A DNA stretch of 64,000 nucleotides, taken from Hyalella azteca (taxonomy: Eukaryota; Arthropoda; Malacostraca; Amphipoda; Hyalellidae). The notes under the pieces are model-generated. The model was not told the DNA's origin. It saw only the letters and a list, made by a program, of their open reading frames with translations, and made no database searches. The first letter of the stretch is position 1. Each line of letters begins with the position of its first letter. Made by a program: the position numbers and the translations under genes. Positions 49,301 to 58,986 of the stretch are shown in pieces. The stretch spans positions 1-64,000 of the forward strand of contig NW_025936434.1 in NCBI RefSeq assembly GCF_000764305.2, written 5' to 3'.

Positions 49301-50732
49301 TAGATAGAAATGAAATTGTAACCCTTCTTGAAAAGGGCGAGAGTAATTCAGTCATTGCAAAAAAGCTCCAAAGTCGTTGTGAAACTGTGTGGAAGGTGGT
49401 AAAAAATTCAAGGAAACTGGTGAAACGTGCAATCGACCTGGTCAAGGAAGGAAACGAAGTGTCCGAACAAAACAATTGGTCAAAAACACGAGGGAGAAAT
49501 TGAGGAGAAACCTTCGTCGCTCAGCTGCAAAATTGGCTGCTGAAGCAGGAGTCAGTCAGACATCAATGCGTTGAGTCCTTGAAGACGACCTCAAAACCTC
49601 CCCTTACAAGATGCAAACAAGGCATGAACTAACAGACCGTCATGAACGAATGAGGCTTGAAAGATGCTAGCACATTATGGATCTCATTGAGGGATGGCAC
49701 GCGGCCCAACTTGGTGTTCAGTGAAGAGAAAAAATTTGACATTGAACAAAGCGTTAATCGTCAAAATGAAAGAGTTTGGAGTCGGGATGGATCTGTGGCA
49801 ACCAGAACAGCAACACGATGTCAAAATCCCATGTCCGTGATGGTTTGGGCCGCGGTAACCGCCACTGGGAGGTCCCCACTCGTTTTTGTCCCTCAGGAGT
49901 GAAATTGAACAGTCAGCGATACATTTCGGACATTTTGGAAGCTGTGTTGTTACCTTGGGCCCGTGAACACTTCAACGGCTCACCATGGAGTTTCCAACAA
50001 GACTCTGCCCCATCACATGGCTCAAACATGACCCAAAACTGGGTTTAGGGTCGCATCCCAGCGTTCACTAGCAAAATTGAATGGCCATCAAGAAGCCCTG
50101 ATTTGAATCTTCTCGGCTTTTCTTTTTGGGTTGTTTTAGAGTAGGGTCTGCAGAAGTGACAGAACACCTCACGATTATTCATTGGATAGTTTTAAGTCTA
50201 AATTGACACGAGAATGGGACTAGATCCCTCAAGAAATGCTGCGTGTCTCCTGTGAAGCTTTCCCGCGTAGATTGGAAGCCATCATTAAAAATAAGGGTGG
50301 TCAAATTGAATAAATATGTCTGAGAATTGTTAAGGTAATTCTTGGCTACTGCTCATCCAATAAAAAATAATGCCCCTGTCTGTTTCATTGGAAAAAAACG
50401 TGCGTTGCCATAAATATGGCAGACCCTGTAGAGAAAAAAGTGTTTTTTTTTTCAACTTTAATGTTATTTAGTATTTCCTGGTGTTTTTAAAACCTTGGAC
50501 AATGAATTTCCATGCAAATTTAATGATTACTTTTGGATTTCTTGCAGGTGTGACCGTGCAGGTTTCCAAAGCACTTAAGGACGAGCTCATCCTTGAAGGC
50601 AACGACATCGAGAGAGTGTCGCAGTCTGCCGCCACCATCCACCAGGCCTGCAAGGTGCGCAACAAGGATATCAGGAAGTTCTTGGACGGCATCTACGTCT
50701 CCGAGAAGGGCACTGTCGTTCCGGATGAATAA
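46312..50732 (+). CDS. RpL9: 60S ribosomal protein L9
   Basis: Four coding exons: 46312-46449, 47170-47301, 48369-48501 and 50548-50732, phases 0, 0 and 1, giving 195 residues (family about 190). The N-terminus [16 protein letters not shown], the [14 protein letters not shown] segment, [43 protein letters not shown] and the C-terminal [20 protein letters not shown] are diagnostic of eukaryotic RPL9 (uL6 family), a large-subunit protein near the sarcin-ricin loop. Exon 1 is preceded by an acceptor (46294-46295), so a noncoding first exon lies upstream. Intron 3 contains a decayed mariner element and a tandem duplication of its 5' end. AATAAA at 50728-50733 overlaps the stop codon. Confidence 0.97.
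48580..49048 (+). mobile_element. duplicated 5' part of mariner-like element plus flank
   Basis: This segment is repeated in tandem at 49049-49508 with an offset of 469 bp, including 90 bp of non-transposon flank (from TGTCCTTTAGCCGTTTTTGT). It contains a TIR (TACGGGGTCCGCCATATTTA at 48671) and the N-terminal helix-turn-helix coding part of a transposase (48826-49040). The break is inside the transposase, after GAGGAGAAACC. Confidence 0.85.
49139..50430 (+). mobile_element. Tc1/mariner-like element in RpL9 intron 3, decayed
   Basis: The TIRs are TACAGGGCCTGCCATATTTA at 49139 and its inverted match ending ATGGCAGACCCTGTA at 50430, beginning and ending in TA as expected for Tc1/mariner. The transposase begins at 49294 ([16 protein letters not shown], helix-turn-helix; then a GRKRSVRT linker) and continues as a DDE-type catalytic region ([31 protein letters not shown]). 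Frameshifts and stops occur near 49420, 49573, 49700 and 50047, so no active protein can be made from this copy. It lies in the same orientation as RpL9 and is presumably spliced out. Confidence 0.9.
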
Positions 50733-50733
50733 A
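50728..50733 (+). terminator. polyadenylation signal AATAAA overlapping RpL9 stop
   Basis: The last codons GAT GAA TAA A contain AATAAA, with the TAA stop inside the hexamer. No other AATAAA lies in the next 200 bases. Cleavage 10-30 bases further on would give a very short 3' UTR, as is common for ribosomal protein mRNAs. Confidence 0.65.
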
Positions 50734-51900
50734 GTCTTGCCTGACGCGTCTCAGCTGTTTTTCCTTTTCCTGCTAAAAATGATTTTTATTGTGCCGCTGT
50801 CTACCAAGTGAAAGAAAAAGTTGAGATTCGCCGTTTTCTATTTGAAAACTATATTGAGTAAGAGCTAAGGATTGTCGCCAAATTTTGAACTCCCTGAATG
50901 GCAGTATAATGTTACAGGATGAAAATAGCTATTGAATTGAACAGTTTTTGTGATGTAAAACAGTAGGTTGACTGCTGAGGGTTGATGGATTATCATAGAA
51001 CGTCCAAGTTGTTAGCCGGTAAGGAAAGCACGCAGATGAGCTAGTTGCCGGATATTTTAGTGGAAAAACATTTTTTTTGGCGTTTCATTTTGGATTTATC
51101 AGAGGCTCGTTGCGTATAAAAACGTGGACTATAAATAAGTTTTGAGATTGGCTTAAAGACGAGTTGGTAAACGGTTGGCTAGCGTTTGCAGTCATGTTTA
51201 TGTTCCGAGTTTTGGGAACGTGATCCATTCTCTTGATCAAGCCATGAATTTGTCAATTCTTTAACTTCAGTGCAGTACGATTGCTTATTTTCAAAAAAAC
51301 CCTCGGTAGTAGTGGATTGAAATGAGCAAAACTATTTTGCTGATAGTTATTATTAACTTTAAAACGCAGATGACTTGGGATTTGCTTTAAAAGCATTGCG
51401 TTTAGAATACATGTAAATCGGTAGTTACTTGCCTTCGATTGAGACTCATTTTGTAGTAGCGGATTGTTTACTGAAGGACCGGGGTGAGAGTCTCTAGTCC
51501 CCCCGAGTTCTGAAATGTCTCCATTCAAGTTGTTGATAACAAAGAGAGCTCATGCCAGCAAAGAAGGAAATGAAATTGAGAGAAACATGATGAAGACTTC
51601 AGCTAAATAACTATTGCTGAGTCCAGGTGTTACAAGCGGTCAACGTGCGACTTCTTCTTCACCTGCAAGGCTGCAACCACCACCACCACCACCTCCATTC
51701 AAGTTTCAACAGCAAGTTGTTATAATCTATAACATTTTCACTTATTTTTCAGCAACATAAAAACCTTAGTATTGTGCTATATGCACCTTGCCTCCGATAG
51801 AAGCCTCATATTGAGATACCATGAATATGAATATCATGCTTGCTTTTTCAGTTTTTGATCTTCTCAAGTTAGTCAAGTAGCCTAAGTAGGAGTAGCTGTA
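50734..51900. other. no gene recognised
   Basis: Anonymous sequence downstream of RpL9 with a CCACCACCACCACCACC run at about 51677. No supportable exon or terminal repeat. Confidence 0.4.
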
Positions 51901-51929
51901 GCCTGTAGGCTGTCCACTGTAGCTTGTCA

Positions 51930-52260
51930 GGCATCAGCATAGTGGCAAACCAGAGCTTTTTTGGAATCAGTTCATTTTTAATTTCCTCAATAACTCAAGA
52001 TTTAAACCAATTACTTAATTATGATAATGCTATTACCCGGCGACGCATCTTTAAAATGGCCGGCGACGCTTTGGGCTTAAAAATCCATATATTGCCGACG
52101 CTGCATCCACCCTCTGCATAGTGGGTGGTAGGCTGGTAGCCTATCCATGATACTTTACTGGTCTACTTATAGGGACTTGAAATTGAACTTGAAGGAGAGT
52201 CTAAAGAACTCTCTGCTTTGCCACTATGGGCATCAGCCTTGTCTACTTAATACCTATGCC
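51930..52260 (+). repeat. diverged copy of the 44-kb repeat family
   Basis: GAATCAGTTCATTTTTAAT at about 51964 and TATCCATGATACTTTACTG...CTCTCTGCTTTGCCACTATG at 52141-52230 match 44150-44300 in the same order and strand. It is interrupted by unrelated sequence. Confidence 0.6.
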
Positions 52261-52321
52261 TTATGTTATGGCATAAGTATAGTTATGGGTCATCCTGGGG
52301 ACTGGAGTCCTGTGGCACCTG

Positions 52322-52865
52322 CAGAGCTGGGCAGCGCTACTTGGAAATGTAGCGGCGCTACCGCTACCGCTACACCCACTAGATTGTAACGGGCGCTACA
52401 GTAAAATGTAGCGCGCTACATGTGCCGCTACAATGGCCAAAATTATTGGAAATCTCTAAATATTTATTGTTCTGCTATTGGGATTTACTCATTAACATTT
52501 AATGATAATAAAACATTTTTTAAANGCTTATTTGCTATTTTCTATTAATTCCACGTTTTCTTTCATTTTTTTAATTTACATGGACAAAAAGGTCTTAGAT
52601 TTCTGTTTTACATATGTGTACCAAGTTTAAAAACGATCCGTCAGTAAACAAAAAAATTTTGTTGGAGGGTAGCTGGTCCCCTTAAGTAAAATCTAAAGGC
52701 TTTATCTATAAATGTAGCGGTAGCGCTGTAGCGGCAAAATTTCGTATCGCTACTTAAATATGTAGTGGGCACTACCACTACCGCTACATTGCCTTAAATG
52801 TAGAGCCGCTACCGCTACTGAAAATGTAGCGGCCGCTACATGTAGCGCGCTACTGCCCACCTCTG
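52322..52865. mobile_element. hAT-type MITE with 8-bp target duplication
   Basis: The ends are CAGAGCTGGGCAGCGCTAC (left) and GTAGCGCGCTACTGCCCACC plus TCTG (right), imperfect inverted repeats of a type common in hAT MITEs. The flanks carry an exact 8-bp duplication GGCACCTG at 52314-52321 and 52866-52873, diagnostic for hAT. The 544-bp interior is dominated by GTAGCGG and CCGCTAC words near both ends, forming long subterminal inverted repeats. There is no open frame. An N lies at 52525. Confidence 0.92.
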
Positions 52866-52896
52866 GGCACCTGTCTCACTTTAACTTAGCTCCGAG

Positions 52897-53527
52897 TCAG
52901 CTTGAGTTGGGACTCCACAGAGCTCGACAACCGTCACACTTGTCAACGATCGTCTACCAGACGGTCACTTTTCCGATGGCACGATTGCTTGGCCAGTTGG
53001 CCCCAGCAAGCAACTCATGCCATCGAGATCAGCAAGGGAAAAATGCGCCTTATTGAGACGTACACGCTGGTGAAATCAGATCTTAAAAAATTTAAAAATT
53101 TAAAAAGTTATGACAGAAAGTTTGCACAACTTTTTGTGTTGTATTTCAAACTTGGCACAGTTAAGTTTCAACCAACCAAAATTATACTTGGGAGCTTAGG
53201 CTCCCAAGTATAATTTTTGCAGTAAAGAATATCGAGCCAACCTGTTTTTGAAAAACATAAGTTTGAAATACAACACAAAAAGTTGTGAAAAAAGTTGTGC
53301 AAACTTTCCGTCATAACTTTTTCAATTTTTAACTTTTTTAAGATCTGATTTCACCAGCATGTACGTCTCGATAAGGCGAGTTTTTCCCTTTCTGATCTCG
53401 ATGGCATGAGTTGCTTGCTGGGGCCAACTGGCCAAGCAATCGTGCCATCGGAAAAGTGACCGCCTGGTAGACGATCGTTGACAAGTGTGACGGTTGTCTA
53501 GCTCTGTGGAGTCCCAACTCAAGCTGA
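52897..53527. mobile_element. foldback palindrome, arms about 300 bp
   Basis: TCAGCTTGAGTTGGGACTCC at 52897 is mirrored by GTCCCAACTCAAGCTGA ending at 53527. The centre is GGGAGC-TTAG-GCTCCC at 53190-53205. The arms match over nearly their full length with a few small indels, so the transcript or single strand would form one long hairpin. The outer part of each arm reads as similar codons, which yields a paired open frame on both strands. Confidence 0.9.
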
Positions 53528-53809
53528 CCCTGTGGGCCATGGCTCTGTAGGAACCATTCAACATGCCCTGGTCCTGGTGAGTGGTGCCTGGTGCCGGTGG
53601 CCCAACAGGCTGACGGCTTATTGTATGGTAACCTTTCAGCTGCGTTTTATACCTATACTTATAATACTTTCAACCATACAAGGATGAAACTTTATTGCAG
53701 AAACTTGGCATATCATTTGTCTTGCACAGCACAGTCACAGTGCTGTGGGAGCTTGAGCCTTGAGTCTTATTTCTGCAATAGATTCCAATGCATTTGACAC
53801 TGACAGTCA

Positions 53810-54010
53810 AACTCTTCTTCTACACCATTGTGTGTCACTTGTGTCATACCACAGGGATCAGTCCTTGGCCCTATCCTCTTCCTGTTATGAACTGTTGATG
53901 TATTGCACATAAGTGATTCACATAGTTTGAATCCACATAAGTTCATGGACAGCAACCAAATTTACAGCTACTGTGCACTGGCTGATGCTGCAACATTCCA
54001 ACAGCAGACT
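53810..54010 (+). pseudogene. LINE reverse-transcriptase fragment (plus strand)
   Basis: Translation in the plus direction gives IPQGSVLGPILFLL, then a stop, then VDVLHISDSHSLNPHKF and QIYSYC. This is the conserved PQGSVLGP block and the following catalytic region of a CR1/Jockey-type reverse transcriptase. The catalytic F/YADD motif is degraded and stops are present. It faces the opposite way to the LINE relic that follows. Confidence 0.75.
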
Positions 54011-57000
54011 TTATTGTTCCATGATGATGATCACCATGACGTCACTTGACTGAGTGCCACCCAGGCCCTTCGCCCTCTGGAGCGCCAAGCCGGTCTTGCC
54101 ACACTGATTATTTGGGACACTTCCACTGGCTGACTGGCTTATTCCATAGATCTTCAGGCCGCAGGCTGGATGGAATTTCAGCACACCCAAACAGATCAAG
54201 TGTGTTGTGGATGTGATTTTGACACAGAGGCCATGATGGTGTTGGGTAATTAGCCTCATCAATCTTATTGAGGTACTCTCTAAGCATTGGGCATTTCCCT
54301 GCTCTTAACTGTGCCAATGTGCACCTCATACCTTGGTCCAAGGTCCTCTCTGTTTCATTTACTATAGGTGCTGGTGCATTTAGAATCTTGTTGGGTGTTC
54401 TTGACTCTAGGTATTTCTTGACTGCAGTGGTATGCAATGTCTTCATGTTACTATTTACCTCCTTGCTGCTATTGGTGTTGTTGTTATAGTCATACACTTT
54501 TATGCTTTACTCACTGTTGTATATGGTCTTTTTCACAAGTCTGATTGGCTTTGGATTTATCAAACTTCTCAGTGAGTGTTCTTCCAGTTTTTTGCTCTTC
54601 TCCCTCAGTTGCAAGGCCATCATCTGCACATGGTTCTTCAGGTGCAGGACAGCTATTTTGTTGTGAAGATGTTTTGGATTGGTGTTGCGTGTGTGTCCTG
54701 TAGCAATTCTCAGGGCAGAGTTCTGAGCAGTCTGTATTTTCTGCCAGCCACTCTCCAATGTTATGGGACCACATATACAACTTCCATACTCCAGAACTGG
54801 ACGTATCAGTGCCTTGTAGGTTTGTACAACAGTTTCTGTGTCCATTCAATAGTCAGCTCCAAATAGGGCTTTTAATATGTTGATGTTTTTCTTTGTTTTG
54901 CTCACAGTGCTTCTTACATGTTCAGAGTATATCATCTTTGGATCAGAAGTAACTCCAAGATTCTCAGATGTTTCTCCATTCCCAACGTTGTTCCTTTACA
55001 CATTGATCTCCAGGTTGATGCTGTACCGCTTGGGATCCGGTGTTAATGGTGTGACTTGAGTTTTCTCTGTGTTAAGCAGCAGGTGGTTATTCTCTATCCA
55101 TTTTATAAAGCTGTTAAGGTAAATAGTGATGTTGGATTTGGCAGTCTGCAGATCTTTATGACTCACCAGTACCGTGATGTCGTTGGCAAAGGTCACCACT
55201 TCAATTCTCACTCCTTCTTGCGGTGTTGGTAGGTCCGCCATTTTTATGTTAAACAGTACCGGAGACTGCACTCCCCACTGAGGCATACCTCCATGATAGG
55301 TTTTTTGCCTTGATTTGCTTCCATAGTAGTCCACATATAACCTTTTTGTCCTCTTCGATAGTTTGCTAGATACTTAACAATCTCTTTGGGTATTGGTCTT
55401 AGCAGTAGCTTTTCTATCATGCTTTCATAATTGACAGTGTTGCAAATGCTATGGTACTCATATCCAAGGCCACCATTATTGTTCTGTTGGGAAGTGCATT
55501 TTCATTGAAACCTGCAGAGATGAAGTCATTTATTTTATGCAGTGCCAATGTTGTTGAATGCATTCTTTTGTATTCATGTTGGTGTTGGATATTTGGGATG
55601 TCCCTTTCAATTTTGTTCAATAGAACTCTTTCCAGTATCTTCACAATTGGCAACAGAAGCAAGATCGGTCTGTACGACTTGCCAATATTACAATATTTTC
55701 CTGGCTTTGATATGGCTATTCTTCTTGCTAATTTCTATTGTTCTGGTATGTTGTTTCTGTTGACCACATCATTGAATAGCCTTGTTAGGTGTTTTATGGC
55801 CGCTGGTCCGAGGTGTTTCAGGTGTACCAGTGTTATTCTGTCTGGACCCTCTGATATCTTGCTTTTTGATCTTGCTATTGCCTTCTTCACCTCTTCTTCA
55901 GTTATTATGGCCTCTTCTCTCTGTATCTTTTCCAGCTTCCTATTAGTTGTTACTTAGGGGTTTGCTGCTTACCTTCTTTGCGGATCCTGTGTATAGCTTT
56001 GCGAAACTTTCTGCAATTTCTTTCTTGTTTTTTTTCTTCTATTTGTTCCTTGATTTACTCCAGTAGGGGATTTCTTTTTAATTTTACATTTCCTTGTAGG
56101 ATGAATTTCTTGCTTCCTTTCTTTATTGCTAGTTCTATTCTATTCTCTTTGTTGCCTCTTTGATATTATATGGTCTTTCATTGTCTACTGATAGCATACT
56201 GTCAATATATTCTTTGTACCAATCCCAATTTGGTTTTTTTAAAATTAATGTAGGTCTTCTGTTTTCTTATTCTCCTTTCCTTATTGTGGGTTTGTATTGT
56301 TAGTATGATTGGGAGGTGGTCTGATGATGTTGTTGTCATCATTTCTCATTTTAAGTATCTCTTCAGCACTTGAGGTCTTGTGAGAGTACTGTGATATCTG
56401 GCGATGTTTGTCTTAGTGTCTGATCAAATGGTACTCTAGTAAATGTTTCTTCATTCCTGGTGGTCATATCTGAGGTAAGTATCAGCTCTTCTATATACGT
56501 ATATATTCGTCTGACATCTGTGATACTACTGGAGTGCCAGTGAGGAGCATGCTCATTCACATCTCCTGTCAGGATGGTATCAGCTGTTAGTACAGGGTGC
56601 GCCAGAGAAACTTACTTATTTGAAAGGTCAATAAAAACAAAAGTACTTCAAGGATTGTTTTAATTTTTTTTATTTGAGAATACAATTTCCCAATTTTTTT
56701 TTTCATGCAGTCTTGAAAATTATATCGGATAAATGGCAACCCCCATTGCGCATACACTGATGAAGTCGATTTTTTGATATTCGTATCCACTCTTGGCAGC
56801 ATATCAATCGGTATGTTAGCAATGGCGCCGCAAATGTGGTTATTGAGGTGTGCTATGGTCCGTGGTCGATCAACATAAACCAGAGATTTCAAATATCCCC
56901 ATAAAAAGAAATCGCAAGGAGCCAAATCTGGAGAGCGTGGCGGCCATTGGAGATCGCCTCTGAGAGAGATGAGGCTGTCGGGGAAATGTCGCAACAAATT

Positions 57001-57800
57001 CATTGAGTCTCGTGCTGTTGTGTGCTGTGGCTCCATCTTGCTGAAACCACACGTTCCTAACGTTCATTTCTTCGAGACTTGGAAGAAAAATTCCTAAATC
57101 ATGTTGCTGTAACAAGCTCCATTAATGGTAACTGCGCATTCGTTTTCTTAAAAAATAAGGACCAATTATTCCCATTACCGACATCACACACCAGACAGTA
57201 ACTTGCTCACAGTTAAGTGGCTTCTGGTGATGCTCACATGGATTTACACCACACCAATAACGCATGTTTTGCTTGTTGACGCAGCCGGAAATGTGGAAGT
57301 GAGCCTCGTCACTGAAAAAAAAAGAACCGCGTCTTCTGGCAGGTTGTCAATGAGCATTTCACATGCATTTTGACAAGCAACAAAATCGCGTTCAGTTAAT
57401 TCTTGCACAACAGCAAATTTATTTAAGAAACAAACTTGGGAACTTTCCCCTTCAGGTGCGCCCTCTCTCGCCCCTCTACCCGCAAAACTCGCCGCGCAGG
57501 AATTTTTTCAAATAAGTAAGTTTCTCTGGCGCACCCTGTAGTTCTTGGATGCATTGATTTGTTCTTCCTTCATCCTGGTAAGCATTGATATCTCAGGGAA
57601 TTTTTTTTGTTCCATCTACACCTCTATCTATCATTGGCAACAGAGTGTTCCCTGTTGCTGCTGCCATAACCTGGAAGTCTGCCAGCTTCTGTATCATTAG
57701 TTCCTTTGTTGCAGGTATTTTATCAGTAGCTAAAGATGGAACTATTTTGTCAGGCCTATGAATCAAGTGCTTAGTCATTTTTATCCATTCTCATCCCTTC
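54010..57800 (-). mobile_element. non-LTR retrotransposon relic (endonuclease and reverse transcriptase), interrupted
   Basis: Read on the minus strand from about 57800 down: a possible upstream coding part (57593-57778), an AP-endonuclease part with GDVNEHAPHWHS and TSPDITVLS (56363-56590), reverse transcriptase blocks (HEYKRMHSTTLALHKINDFI at about 55570; GGMPQWGVQSPVLFNIKMADLP at about 55260; TFANDITVLVSH where YADD is expected; LLNTEKTQV), a C-terminal part (LIRPVLEYGSCICGP at about 54800) and a terminal CPL-C-HIHNT-type zinc knuckle near 54190. Frameshifts and the altered catalytic motif show it is dead. It most resembles Jockey/CR1-type LINEs. A mariner-like element at 56591-57540 splits it. 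Confidence 0.88.
56591..57540 (-). mobile_element. mariner-superfamily element inserted in the LINE
   Basis: Perfect inverted ends of about 34 bp: TACAGGGTGCGCCAGAGAAA from 56591 and its inverse ending GGCGCACCCTGTA at 57540. On the minus strand the transposase remnant has WFQQDGATAHN, LRGDLQWPPRSPDLAPCDFF, LWGYLKSLVYVDRPRTI and IPIDMLPRV, i.e. the last two acidic catalytic blocks of a DDE/DDD transposase of the mariner superfamily. Frameshifts near 57000 and the short length (950 bp) show it is a deleted, inactive copy. Removing it restores continuity of the LINE frame, so it inserted after the LINE. Confidence 0.9.
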
Positions 57801-58986
57801 TTGTGTCTATTTATTTTTTGATTGCTGATAAACTTATGTTTAATGTGCCCTCAAAGTTCATTTGAACCAGATGCAATGATAACTGCTTTGTAGAATAATA
57901 ATAATAATAAGCTCCAGGCTGTGCCGCCCATGGACCTTTGCAAAGCATCAGGATATTTATGTGAGGCACAGTACAGGGCATGGTCTAGTTACTATCTTTG
58001 GTAATTTGAAATATATTAGAAATTTTACTGTGATAGCAATGACTAAATGATTAATTAAACAATGATGATAAGTCATTTTGTTTAGATATTTTTATGCTAT
58101 TCAATGAACAGCCTTTTGTGCCTTTTTGTCCTCCCACAGCTGCTCATGCAGCTGGGGGGGGGGATGGGGCTGGACTATGAGTCAAATTTTTTATCATGTA
58201 AAGAGATTGTTTTAGTTTAAGTTTTTATCATCTGATGATATGCTACATTGATAAAAAAATTCTTGTCATTAGACTTGAGGTGTAAAGTGTGATGTAAAAT
58301 TTAATTTAGCATACTCAATAGTCTAGGTCAATTACAGATTTCTGTTTTAAAGTATTGTTCTATTGTGACCTCTGACTGCAAACTAACTACAGTAGGTACA
58401 AAAGTCATGCCTCCCATCAATTAAAAACAGAAAAGCCAAAATCTTTTTATTTTTAAGTGATGCCATGCCTGTAAGAGATTTAAGTAATTTTCAATTATTT
58501 TGACAATTAAAAAACACTCTTTGTTGACAAGAAAAATATAAGGAGCATTAAAGGAAAATATATAAAATAAAAAATATTTATAAATTATGTAATCATTGCA
58601 AATACTACAGTGCTCTTAAAATGTTGCAAATTTCAAGGCCATGGCAGCTGTTGTAGCACAAGAAATAAACAGACATCACACTTGCTTAGAAGCAAGTCAA
58701 ATACTTTATATGTGTTAAGTTTATTATAAAAATAATCCACATGCATCTAAAGTGTTTATGTTTTGTACATAATTTCAGGCTCTCGACTATACAGTCGACT
58801 ATTTTCAAATGAGCTCGCCTCTTCTGCTGTTCAGATTGCTGAGGCATGTGAATTATTCAGTTGTCTCATTGAATATTTAAATGCAGTGTTGGAGTTTGTT
58901 TGAATTCTTGTAAAATAATTTCAAGTTATGAATTAAATGATTAGTGTTAAGTGACTTCAGTTGTAAATAATCAAAAGATCTTAATA
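57801..58986. other. no gene recognised; 5' flank of RWD-RING gene
   Basis: AT-rich sequence with an (AAT)n tract at about 57896, a poly-G run at 58155 and no supportable exon. Promoter elements for the downstream gene could not be identified. Confidence 0.4.

Noticed and set aside
54268..56163. Plus-strand open frames of up to 168 codons
   Set aside because: They are antisense to the LINE reverse transcriptase, whose motifs are clear on the minus strand.
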